From Undaria pinnatifida (taxonomy: Eukaryota; Sar; Phaeophyceae; Laminariales; Alariaceae), in contig JABAKD010000030.1 of assembly GCA_012845835.1 (NCBI GenBank), positions 13,185,580 through 13,249,579 of the forward strand: 64,000 nt of DNA, read 5' to 3'. Positions 7,845-17,163 of the stretch are shown here, piece after piece. Made by a program: the position numbers and the translations under genes. Below the pieces are notes generated by a model that was given only the letters and a program-made list of their open reading frames with translations, was not told the DNA's origin and made no database searches. Each line of letters starts with the position of its first letter. Position 1 is the first letter of the stretch.

Positions 7845-10800
7845 GGCATTGTCCTCTCCTTTGGTATATTTAGAGAGCTGCTCCCATCGATTGCACCTTC
7901 CGTGCTACGCTGCACTCCGAGTCAGAACGGAGGCCGATCTACGGTGTCCGGCATGTCGGGCGACCGTAACAGTCAACGAGGCCGACGGGATGGCGCTCCG
8001 CCAGCACAGCAATGAGGTCATGGTGGAGGTGTTGACGGTTGCGCGGCAAGATATGCCAGCTGACGGGGAAGCAAGGCTGACAACAAGGGCCGCAAGAGAA
8101 GGCAGGAGGCGGCGAGCGATATGCAGCGTTTGTCATGGTTTGGTTGAGGAGACTAATTGCGTACAAGTGTCCTGTTCGTGCGACGCACACCGCCGTTGTG
8201 CTTTAGGCTTTTGCGAGGACGCAATCCCCCGGGCTAGGACTTTCGGAGGGGTACACCTAGTCACGTGCCCGAACCCGGCTCTGCACGAGGAGCATCAAGA
8301 GGTCGATCTACACCCCCTCCTCCAACAGATTCGGGCCCTTGGCAGGTCGGTGGACACGACGGAAGAACACGAGATCAGAGCCAGAGTAACTGCAGCTGAG
8401 CAGCGCCTCCGGAGAAGAGCGCACATTACCCCGGAAGTGGTGGACTTATCGCGGAATCTCGCAGAGCGAGATGAGGAGGACCACCACGGAGAATGGCGGG
8501 GCACGATCCCCCAGCAACATGTGCAAGCGCCGTGCGGGGTCTGTGGCAGGCACTTGGAGGATGACCAGAGGTTCGCTTTTGGTGGCTGGCTCGTCCACAG
8601 GAGGTGTGCCGTTGAAAGCGCAGCAGGAGCAGACGGCAGGGGGGACGACCGATTTGGGGTAGCTATCCGAGACGGGACAGGAGTGTCGCGTCGGAGAACG
8701 TTCCGACTCACGGCAATAGTGCCCAGAATCCATATGAGATACGACCGTACGACCCCGGATGGCGCTCACCAACAACGACAGTTGGAGATATTGTGGCGAT
8801 CACTAACCTCGGGTGTAGAGGAGGCCGCGAGTCAGGGTGAAGGGGGTCAAGACGTTGAAGGGGGATTGGAGGAGTCCGAGGAATTTTGGTGCACGTACTG
8901 CGGTTGGCCTCTCGATAACTCTAGTGGGGAGTCGGGGGAAGACGACGCTCGAGTACCCGTTCCGTGCGCCCATGGAGGCTTTGTGCACACCCGCTGTATG
9001 CTGGACCGCGCGGAAAACCTCGCGAGAGGACTTGAGGATCCTAGGCCCTGCGTCGCGTGTCGCTCGGCGTGGCCGGGAGGAAGCCGACCTCCCCATCCGG
9101 CGGAGCTGGCAAGAGGGATATCCATGGACGGTCATGAGGGAAGGTGGGGGGCGGTGAGAGGTGCCCTGCAGTTCGCCACCCGCGTTCAGCGGCACATATC
9201 CGAACTGGAGTCAGCCAACTATGTGACGACTGGCATTTACGGTACGTTCGAGCTCATGTTACATGCACACGGAAGGAGCTCAACCTCCTCGTTCTTGCTA
9301 TGCTCCCTATTTTGCGATGCGCTGGACCTGCCTCAAGGGGCATACCTTGATTTTCCCCGACCGAGGGAATGGGAAATGGCGGCAGGCCGATACCGTACGC
9401 TGTTCACTGCGTACGCCATCCATCCGCAGGATATCCTACTCCGACTTCAAAATCAAAGACTCTACATCGCACCTCACGTCCTACAATATCTAGTAGGTCT
9501 CGACGCCGAATGCGAAGAGCAACTAACGAGGTGGACGCTCGGGGTCCGAAGCGCGCTGGAAGCGGGTGATGCTCTTCCTTCCTTCTCAACAGCGATGGCA
9601 GCGACACCGGAGAGAACGGACCGGCCGCCGGAGAACGACCCTTTACACACGGGACCAACTGAACAAGGAGGCGCTGGTAGAAGTGCAGCAGAGAGGCGTC
9701 ATGCCACGGGAAGCAGGGGTGCATCTCCCTGCGCCTACTGCGGGCGGGCACTAGAGGAGCCTACTGGGGATTCGGCGGTGGACTCTTTATGGGCAGTTAT
9801 TCCGTGTCCCCACGGAGAACAAGTACATGCCCGCTGCATGCTAGACCGTGCGGAATGCCTCGCGAGTGGGCATACAGACCCACAACCATGCGTCGCGTGT
9901 CGCTCGGAATGGCCGGCAAGAAATCGGCCTCTTCATCCGGCTGAGCTGGCTGAGGACCTTCCAAGGCCACGCCCGGGGGGAAGGTGGCCGGCAGTAGCGG
10001 GAGCCCTGCAGTTCGCTGAGCTCTTGGAGGAGGACGGTCCCCGGTTGGACCCAGCTAGTTACGTCACGACTGGTTCCCACGATACTTTTGAGGGGATGGT
10101 GAGGACCCACGGGCGTAGCCCAACCTCCTCGTTCCTGTTGTGCACCCTGTTCGCAGATGCTCTTGGCCTGCCCCAAGGCGCCTACCTTGACTTCCCCCGA
10201 CCGAGAGAATGGAGAGCGGCAGCCGGTCACTACCGCGAGATCTTCGCCGCGTACGGCATCCGCCCACAGAATACTGTACTCCGACTCCCGAACCGAAGGA
10301 TCTACATCCTGCCTCATGTCCAAGAGTTCTTGGCGGGCCTCGACTCGACGTGGGAGGACCGCCTAACGAGGTGGACCCTCGGGGTGCGAAATGCGTTAGA
10401 AGAGGGGGAGGCGCTTCCTCCGTTCCCGACGGCAGCGTGGACCGTCGGGTCCCAAAACGGGTTTGAGGCAGGGTACGAGCTGCCTCCCTCCCCGACGGCA
10501 GCGGACGTAACATCGGAAGGAACAGACCCGGTGCTGGAGAGTGACTCATTAGCAGTGGGAGTAACACAACCGGAAGGAGCAGCCCCGGCGTCAGAAGGTG
10601 ATTGGAGGGTAAGGGGGCAGGCCGAGCCAGGAGGCGCCGCTTCTTATGCAACCGTGGAGAACACCCTCATGGCCGAACAAGAGGATGTCACGGCGGCGGG
10701 ACCCTTGCCCCCCCCCCTGAGTCAGCCCAGCGCCACCCCAGCGGCGGTGAGGGGCACGGCTGAAGGAACGGGCCCGGCACGGGAGAGCGACCCTTCAGCA

Positions 10801-13800
10801 GCGGGCGTGGCACCACCGGATGGTGCAACTCTAGCGTTAGAAGGTGACCCGGGGGGGAGGGAGCAGACGGATCCAGGAGGTGCTGTACCTGTTACCACGA
10901 GAAACTCCCGAACTGCCGAAAACAGGGAGGCGATGGCGCCGGGACACTCGCGCGCGCCCCCATCACAGCCCAGCGACACCCCAGCAACATCGAGAGCGAC
11001 TGCGTCTATTTCCACTGGTGCAGTGGAGGGTGGGAGAAGCACAAGAGGCAGACGAGGTCGACCGCGCGGATCCGGAAGAGGAACACGAGCGACGAGAACT
11101 GGGAGAGGAGGCACCACGAACCGGGGGCGAATCCCTCGACATGGAAACGGCGAGGTTCCCTCGGCCCCTGCCGAAGGAAGGGTTGGCGGTGGAGAGAGAG
11201 AAGGCGGGGACGGAGGAGGAGGGTCAGCACCAGGGAGCGTAACGCATCTTCGCGCTTTCATTGCAGACGACCACAGCGGTACGAGCTGTGGGGGCTGTAG
11301 ATCAACTATTGCTCGGGGACACCGAGTGGTGGGGTTGCCCTGTGGACGTCAACATGCAATGCATGCGCGGTGCGTGGTGAATGCGGTCAGACGAGGTGGG
11401 GCGCAGGCGTCGTTTCTCTGCGGAGCAAGGGGATGCACAGTCCGCCATGGAAGACGAGAAGCAATAGAAGCAGCAGTCCAGGCCGACCCTGGACTACGCG
11501 TGACGGCAGCGGGACTCGGGGGGAGACCTGACGATGGCGAGGAAGAGCGCCGGGATGGCCTCTGCTATCCGTGGGACCAAAACACATTGGGAATTGCGGG
11601 ACCGCTCGATGATGTCTCCCTTGAGGACCTCCAACAACGCTTCGCCACTGTTGTCAAAGTGCAGCCGAGGCTGGCTACTGCCCACGCCAAGCTTATCACC
11701 CATGTGCTTGGCCTCCTCAATCACGCCTTGGGAGAGCACCGTCAATCCACACAATCGGAGACACCGCAATCACTGCTGAGGTCAATCAAGTTGTGGTACA
11801 TCCTCCCAGCTCTACTACACTCGCAGGATGGCCGAATGAAACGGCGTGAGAGGTTTGCGTCTGCCGAACGCGGTGACCTCACCCTCTTGCTCCCGTGGTT
11901 AATGGAGTACACCCGTCGAACATCTATGAGGCAAATCGGTCAAGCCCGAGAAGAGACGGACGCTGATATGTTTAAGAGGGCATCATCAGCATGCCGCCAT
12001 CGAGGGGGGGTGACTGTGGCAGCACGCAGCCTTCTCGCGGAACCGCGCGCGCCGGGGAACGACGAAACGTGGGAGCGCGTAAAAGCAAAGTTCCCGGAGG
12101 AGGACCAGGCCTGCGTCTCCGAAGCTGCAGCAGCAGCGGTGGCAACAAGTTCCACCGATCAGGAGGAAGGGAGTGTACCCAACTGGCGCCCGGAGGAAGA
12201 GTTCGACCCACAGGTGGCCCTCGAGGTAATCAATTCTCGCAACGCCTTATCAGGCGCGGGAAGCGACGGTCTGCGATTCTCGCACTTACAGTCAATAATC
12301 AGGACTGGTTTTGGGCGCGAAAAATTCGGAGCTGGCATCGAAGCCTTCTGGAGAAGAATTATCGATGATCCAAACGCCTTCCCGCCTGAATTCTGGCAGC
12401 TCTTCTTGCAATCCAACCTCACTGCCCTGGGTGAAAAATGCCGCCCCGTGTGCGTGGGGATGACGTGGAGGCGGCTTATTGCGGCCGGAACCATGCGGCA
12501 GTGGCGACCACGGCTGGAGGAGGCCAACCGTGAAGCGAGACAGTTTGGAGTCGGAGTACGAGGGGGGGTGGAACAGGTAGCGCTACGCGCAAGAATACAT
12601 CACGAGGCAAACAACTGGCTGATCCTCACCGATTGCTCCAACGCATTCAACACAGTGAAGCGGACTGCTATGCTAGCGGAGGCAGCCACTTGCGTACCGG
12701 CGCTTACACCGTTCGTGGCAAAATGTTACGGCGAGATGTCTGCGCCCGTGTTTTTTCAGATGGAATCGGGAGAAAGGCGGAAGATCGACTGCTCCAGCGG
12801 GGTACAACAAGGTGATGCTATGGGGCCAGCGTTGTTCTGCATGCCGCTCCTGCCGGTGCTGAAGCGGACACGGGAGGAGTTCGAGCCAAGAGGTGTAGAG
12901 GCATTCGCCTACCTAGATGATATTAGCATCGGAATGATGGAAATCACACCCGATACTGTGGAAGTGGTACCCTTTCTCCAGCGTGAGCTGTCCAACATCG
13001 GAATTGCGATCAACCCGAGCAAAACGGTTGCCCTGCCCCCAAAGGGGCACGTACCTACGCCGGAACAAATCGCCCTTCTTGAAGGCATTGGCGTCAGCAT
13101 CGCTGAACGTGGTGGGGTTCAGGTGGTGGGGGTGCCCATCGGCACAGATGAGTACGTGAGGGAGAGCGCAATGGAGATAGTCCGAAACGGGGGAGCGGAG
13201 CAACTTGCGCGGATGTTGTCGCGCATGCCGGACAAGCAATCAGCCAATCTGATTGCCACCGGCTCCATGGTTCAACGGACCTCCTACCTTGAACGCGTGA
13301 TGGACCCAGAACTATCGCTGGCTGCATGCAAAAAAGCAGATGGCAACGCCTTGTGGATGTTGGAGAAATTGCTCGATCTCCCGGGGGCAGCAGAAGAATC
13401 ATCGTTCTTCGTGGACGGGTGCCCGACAAACATGTTGACCCTGCAACCCCATCAACAGGCGCAGGCGAGCCTGTCCACGGGGGCCGGAGGGTTTGGGCTG
13501 TCGTCGGCTGAAGCCCGGAGGATGTCAGCATCCGTTGGGAGCTTGGTGGCGACGGTGCCAGAGGTGCTTGCTGATCTATCCGGCGCAATAGGGAACAAAG
13601 TCCGGAGGGAGCTGCCCGATTCTGACCTCGTGCGACGCATCTGGAACAGCATCAGGGACCTGCGCGATGTGCATGGGGTTTCAGAGGAGGCCATGGCGAA
13701 CATCGTACCGGAAAGCTGGCGAGACAGAGCATTCCGAGCAGGAGGACAAGGGGCCTCAGGGCGATCAATTACAGACGCGTTGCCTGCACACGACGCCGAA

Positions 13801-14802
13801 ACTATCAGCTCCAGTAAAGCGCAGCATAGACTGGGTAAACTGGTAAACCGAGTACGTTATGAGAGGTACGTCTCTTCGCTGGACCAGCTCCCCGAGACGA
13901 GGCCCCAGCGAGACACAAGCGAATCTCAAGGCGAGAAGGAGACACGAGACTTGGCCAGGGCCCGGCAACGGAGTCAATCGGGATCAGGGGCTACCGCCTT
14001 CCTAAGGGCGAGACCTGTAGACTCAGCTAGAACCATCCCTGCATCAGAGTTCGTGACTGCGGGGAAGAGATTTCTGGGGATAGAAGAATTCCTCGCGGCG
14101 AGATGCCCATGCTGCGGTGAAGCGGAGGTTAATACGCGGCATGCGCGATTGTGTCATCGAGCGGGCGCGCAAGTGAACCAGCACCAACCCCTCGTGCACG
14201 CGCTCTCCCGCACCCTTAAGAGCATGTCCGTCCGCCACCAGGTGGAAAGCGGAGCCCCGTTCCACGCAGACAGGGATTTGCGAATGGACATCGTGATTGA
14301 GGCAGGTGGACTAAGAGATGCTACGGCACCGGAGTATCGCGACAAGTCGATACTCCTCGACGTGACGTATGCGGACCCACAAGCAGGGGTCCACATGCGG
14401 GCAGGAAGCGCGGATCGAAACGGATCAGCGGCTTCCACTTCCGAGGCGCGCAAGCGCAACCACTACGCTCGTCCGGGACAGGTGTCCTTCGACGAACGCA
14501 GCTACAAACTCGCCACCCTCGCGGTGGAAAGCTTTGGGCGCCTCGGTAAAGAAGGCAGCGACCTGATAGATCAGGTAGCGGCAAGCATCGTTGGAGGGAC
14601 GGACGCATCGTCCCTAGCGCGGAAAGGCGTGTGCAAGGAGCGACTATTCCAAATCATCTCTGTGACCACTCAGGTCGCGATTTCGCGCAGAGTTCATCGA
14701 TATAGACTATTTCTGAGGGATCGTCAGGCCGCGAGGGGAAGGGAGGAAGAATCGGGAGGACTAAGGCCACTGGCCTGGGGTGGCAATGTTGATGAGGATT
14801 AA
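7453..14802 (+). CDS. ORF2: RING-H2 / reverse transcriptase / endonuclease
   Basis: About 2449 codons, open from 7330, GTG at 7453, first in-frame ATG at 7744. Numbering from 7453: Pro/Ser/Thr-rich 1-120; a textbook RING-H2 finger (C126, C129, C143, H145, H148, C151, C165, C168), the E3-ubiquitin-ligase type; further Cys/His fingers near 223-254 and 361-385; two RING-like modules at about 477-714 and 757-994 that are tandem copies offset by exactly 280 residues; a low-complexity linker; another finger near 1277-1330. The reverse transcriptase follows: motif A LTDCSNAF (about 12619-12645), motif B GVQQGDAMGPALF (about 12799-12837), catalytic YLDD (about 12910-12921). Then come a CPCC..H....C finger (about 14107-14157) and the pair DIVI (about 14287) and LLDVTYADP (about 14350-14376), resembling the RLE of R2 elements. 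Roles follow from motifs, not tests. Confidence 0.88.
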   Translation: MLASTPPTTPQLPLATSPSSRPPTTSSPSPSPSLSPPPQLPTTGHSSTATPILTSSVVPALETPSQTVVRTAEAASPRPSRTTPTRTAEGRGSAPVPMPERPPSPPRTPSPTITENQLREEPPESCCVCYEALSSPLVYLESCSHRLHLPCYAALRVRTEADLRCPACRATVTVNEADGMALRQHSNEVMVEVLTVARQDMPADGEARLTTRAAREGRRRRAICSVCHGLVEETNCVQVSCSCDAHRRCALGFCEDAIPRARTFGGVHLVTCPNPALHEEHQEVDLHPLLQQIRALGRSVDTTEEHEIRARVTAAEQRLRRRAHITPEVVDLSRNLAERDEEDHHGEWRGTIPQQHVQAPCGVCGRHLEDDQRFAFGGWLVHRRCAVESAAGADGRGDDRFGVAIRDGTGVSRRRTFRLTAIVPRIHMRYDRTTPDGAHQQRQLEILWRSLTSGVEEAASQGEGGQDVEGGLEESEEFWCTYCGWPLDNSSGESGEDDARVPVPCAHGGFVHTRCMLDRAENLARGLEDPRPCVACRSAWPGGSRPPHPAELARGISMDGHEGRWGAVRGALQFATRVQRHISELESANYVTTGIYGTFELMLHAHGRSSTSSFLLCSLFCDALDLPQGAYLDFPRPREWEMAAGRYRTLFTAYAIHPQDILLRLQNQRLYIAPHVLQYLVGLDAECEEQLTRWTLGVRSALEAGDALPSFSTAMAATPERTDRPPENDPLHTGPTEQGGAGRSAAERRHATGSRGASPCAYCGRALEEPTGDSAVDSLWAVIPCPHGEQVHARCMLDRAECLASGHTDPQPCVACRSEWPARNRPLHPAELAEDLPRPRPGGRWPAVAGALQFAELLEEDGPRLDPASYVTTGSHDTFEGMVRTHGRSPTSSFLLCTLFADALGLPQGAYLDFPRPREWRAAAGHYREIFAAYGIRPQNTVLRLPNRRIYILPHVQEFLAGLDSTWEDRLTRWTLGVRNALEEGEALPPFPTAAWTVGSQNGFEAGYELPPSPTAADVTSEGTDPVLESDSLAVGVTQPEGAAPASEGDWRVRGQAEPGGAASYATVENTLMAEQEDVTAAGPLPPPLSQPSATPAAVRGTAEGTGPARESDPSAAGVAPPDGATLALEGDPGGREQTDPGGAVPVTTRNSRTAENREAMAPGHSRAPPSQPSDTPATSRATASISTGAVEGGRSTRGRRGRPRGSGRGTRATRTGRGGTTNRGRIPRHGNGEVPSAPAEGRVGGGEREGGDGGGGSAPGSVTHLRAFIADDHSGTSCGGCRSTIARGHRVVGLPCGRQHAMHARCVVNAVRRGGAQASFLCGARGCTVRHGRREAIEAAVQADPGLRVTAAGLGGRPDDGEEERRDGLCYPWDQNTLGIAGPLDDVSLEDLQQRFATVVKVQPRLATAHAKLITHVLGLLNHALGEHRQSTQSETPQSLLRSIKLWYILPALLHSQDGRMKRRERFASAERGDLTLLLPWLMEYTRRTSMRQIGQAREETDADMFKRASSACRHRGGVTVAARSLLAEPRAPGNDETWERVKAKFPEEDQACVSEAAAAAVATSSTDQEEGSVPNWRPEEEFDPQVALEVINSRNALSGAGSDGLRFSHLQSIIRTGFGREKFGAGIEAFWRRIIDDPNAFPPEFWQLFLQSNLTALGEKCRPVCVGMTWRRLIAAGTMRQWRPRLEEANREARQFGVGVRGGVEQVALRARIHHEANNWLILTDCSNAFNTVKRTAMLAEAATCVPALTPFVAKCYGEMSAPVFFQMESGERRKIDCSSGVQQGDAMGPALFCMPLLPVLKRTREEFEPRGVEAFAYLDDISIGMMEITPDTVEVVPFLQRELSNIGIAINPSKTVALPPKGHVPTPEQIALLEGIGVSIAERGGVQVVGVPIGTDEYVRESAMEIVRNGGAEQLARMLSRMPDKQSANLIATGSMVQRTSYLERVMDPELSLAACKKADGNALWMLEKLLDLPGAAEESSFFVDGCPTNMLTLQPHQQAQASLSTGAGGFGLSSAEARRMSASVGSLVATVPEVLADLSGAIGNKVRRELPDSDLVRRIWNSIRDLRDVHGVSEEAMANIVPESWRDRAFRAGGQGASGRSITDALPAHDAETISSSKAQHRLGKLVNRVRYERYVSSLDQLPETRPQRDTSESQGEKETRDLARARQRSQSGSGATAFLRARPVDSARTIPASEFVTAGKRFLGIEEFLAARCPCCGEAEVNTRHARLCHRAGAQVNQHQPLVHALSRTLKSMSVRHQVESGAPFHADRDLRMDIVIEAGGLRDATAPEYRDKSILLDVTYADPQAGVHMRAGSADRNGSAASTSEARKRNHYARPGQVSFDERSYKLATLAVESFGRLGKEGSDLIDQVAASIVGGTDASSLARKGVCKERLFQIISVTTQVAISRRVHRYRLFLRDRQAARGREEESGGLRPLAWGGNVDED
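8881..10434 (+). repeat. 840-bp in-frame tandem duplication in ORF2
   Basis: Two consecutive modules, 8881-9594 and 9721-10434, align over their whole length with a constant 840-nt offset. Each has a C-x2-C..C-x-H..H-x2-C..C-x2-C finger followed by about 170 residues sharing YVTTG, TSSFLLC.LF.DAL.LPQGAY, FPRPREW and LTRWTLGVR. Many synonymous and some replacement differences separate the copies, yet all zinc ligands are kept in both, suggesting selection after duplication. Confidence 0.85.
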
Positions 14803-15041
14803 GGTAGACTCCCAGCTGTAACATACCAGGTATATATAGGGAAAGGGAATAGTAGATAAAAGGAGAAGATGTGGGGAAAGGAAATGGGCGAATGGAATGG
14901 TTGGCGGAAGATACCACTGCATTATGGTGCGATCATTCGACTTCATATTAGGTGCTACTGCTGCCTTAAGGAAGGATACTCGATTTATATCGGAAAGGCA
15001 TCTACGCTATATTGTCGGAGGGCAAAAATAATAATAATAAT
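14803..15041 (+). other. Retrotransposon 3' UTR and (AAT)n tail
   Basis: After the ORF2 stop there are 239 nt ending in ATAATAATAATAATAAT-type repeats directly against the duplicated target AATATTT. A short simple-repeat tail instead of poly(A) is known among non-LTR elements. It contains a TACCAGGTATATATA motif at about 14824-14837. Confidence 0.7.
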
Positions 15042-15133
15042 AATATTTTGTCGAAACTCATTTTTGCAAGCTGTGTGATACTCCGATCGCGCATATTACG
15101 GGCTGTGTGTCCTCATTATTAAGGATATATCAG
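15042..15133 (+). repeat. R1 repeat, 3' half (interrupted)
   Basis: Continuation of the R1 copy that starts at 2983, resuming with AATATTTTGTCG and running to TCCTCATTATTAAGGATATA. It defines the 3' junction of the 12-kb element. Confidence 0.85.
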
Positions 15134-17163
15134 TTAGGTACTCGTATTATCATTATTATATTATTAGACTATACGTAGAATACGAGCACACAACGAGAAG
15201 CGAGAGGGGAACATCGCTTTTTTTTTGTGGAGCGTTTGAAACGTGATGACGCTCGATCGCGCTTCTTTCTTGTGCCTGTATACTATGCTTGCACCCTCGC
15301 ACGCTTATACTTACTTGCTGCGTGTTATACACACAGATCAGATAGATCCCCAATAATACTGCCCAGTACTAATAATCGTTATATAGATATTTCGGGGCTG
15401 ATAGGCCCCTGAATTGTATAATATGATCTGCACAATGTAGGTACTAATAATAGTAGTAGGTAATGATTGCCGGGTGAGGTCATCCATATATACGATACGG
15501 CTCTTGCACACATGCCCACACGTTTTCCGCTTGGGATCTGTGCGATAAGAAGGGCTCTTCTTGCACTATTATTGCTGTGAGTGTACTTGTCAAATTTCAC
15601 AACGGCAACTAAATGCTATGTTACTAATATGCGCTTCAGGTAAAACCGAGATCGTGATCTCTTCAAATTGCATTACGATTGCGTGCTAGCGTACTTGCAC
15701 GTTGCTCGCATGCTTGCATCCTACCTGCTACGTGCTTTGGATGCTTGTGAGGCATGCCTTTCACACCACAACAAGCGCATTAATTCGCGGAATATATCCA
15801 ACTCTCCCGCTATCGAGCAACGGGGACTTGACCATCTGCTGCGTTGCTTTGAACTGAGCTGTGCTGTGGCTGTCAATTCGTCGCTATGTCGCTACTATCT
15901 ATGGTGATGATCATCCGTGGCCGACTGACGAACAGCGACCAGCGGTCTTGCAGCCAACGGACTACACGATTAACGGCTACGGATACACCCAACAGCCCAC
16001 TGAACCGCCCAGCTTGATCGCCAAATAAAAAATTCCGCCGCATAAACGAAACGCAACAAGAACGATCAATAAAACGCATGAAACGCCTGCGAAGAGCATC
16101 CCACCGCACAATGAAGTCGGGCCGACAAGAGACATGCACACGACAGCAGCAGTGGCTGTTGTGCTACAGCTTATCTGCTATACATACGAACACCAACTGG
16201 GTGCAAGCAGAGCTGCCTTCTCTCGCGGCGCCCAGGGCGTGCGTTGCAGGGCGCACCTGAAGCACAGGTCTTCGCGCTGCAGCGCCCGTGTTAACATTGG
16301 GCGTGTTCTAGTTGCAACGACCTCGGGAGTCTGAAAGCAAGCGTGATCATTCGTGATCATGTCTACGCGATGGGCGACGAGCATGCCAGCCCTTCCCCTC
16401 TCGGCATCGGCTACTGACTTCCCCATGGTGCCGGGCATACGGCGCGGTCACGGCCCATACGTGAAGGCGAGTTGCCCCATTGGTCTTGCTTGCGGGAGTC
16501 CACTCTGAGCGTCGCGCCTCTTTAGGGTGTGTGATACCTGATCCTGGTATAATAGCTATTAACAACTGAGTCGGTTTGTGAAAGTTATTTCGTTATTTCC
16601 CTCTCGGGTAAAAAATACTGGTACAACAGAACAAGGAGTAGAGGAGGTTTTGTTTCCCCCCTGCAATGCAACCGTCCGTTCCGCGACGGTTGGATACGTA
16701 CGAGTCCGATCTCGGGGGCTTTTGATCGACGTGGGGCCGCCGTCTGCTGTTCCGCGTGTCACACAGCGTTTTCGACGACATCCGCACATCCGAACACACT
16801 GCTTGCTATTGTTGCCGTTGTTAAACATGAACCAGATACCAGGGGTATGTACATGCGCATTTCTCTGCGATTACCAGTATGTACGTGCTCGTCGCACATG
16901 TTTTGAGACGATCTTTTTTTCGGAATGTCTGCCTTTTCCATCGTCCCGGGTGCTATACAAGGACCAAGAGTAAACATCGTAGTCTACGTACCTTTATACC
17001 CGGAAACTTAAATTTCATCTCCTAACATTATGCTATTAATAGTCTAACTCCAAGTGTTATGTCCCTATTTCGGGAGTGCGGTGCTATTAATACAAGGGGT
17101 AATAAGGGTCTGTTGTATTGTGCCTCATTTGACGCGACTCGACAACGTAATTACGCTAACCAG
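15134..17163. other. Intergenic, no gene seen
   Basis: A/T-rich at first, then unremarkable. ORFs are short and lack coding character. A short block at about 17062-17090 (CGGGAGTGCGGTGCTA) recurs at 50229-50244, so the sequence just upstream of the EFHC gene is repeat-derived. The EFHC promoter and any upstream non-coding exon must lie here, but I cannot point to a core promoter. Confidence 0.45.

Larger units (their letters stand above)
3030..15041 (+). mobile_element. 12-kb RING-finger non-LTR retrotransposon
   Basis: The ends are set by the split R1 repeat and the 7-bp target duplication AATATTT. The element runs from a leader of about 930 nt, through ORF1 (3963-7844) and ORF2 (open 7330-14802), to a 239-nt 3' UTR ending in an (AAT)n tail. 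No LTRs are seen. The reverse transcriptase with YLDD, a downstream CCHC finger and a PD-(D/E)XK-like C-terminus place it among non-LTR elements with a restriction-like endonuclease (R2-type order) rather than APE-type LINEs. Extra RING-H2 modules in ORF2 are not part of the usual R2 plan. Both giant frames are open, so the copy appears young. I do not assign a named clade. Confidence 0.85.

Noticed and set aside
15134-17050. Possible viral insertion
   Set aside because: Brown algal genomes can hold integrated phaeoviruses, but no viral-type gene was visible here or elsewhere in the window.
17059-17163. N-terminal extension of EFHC exon 1 to the ATG at 17059
   Set aside because: Part of this stretch recurs as a repeat near 50229, so I prefer the ATG at 17164; an upstream exon remains possible.
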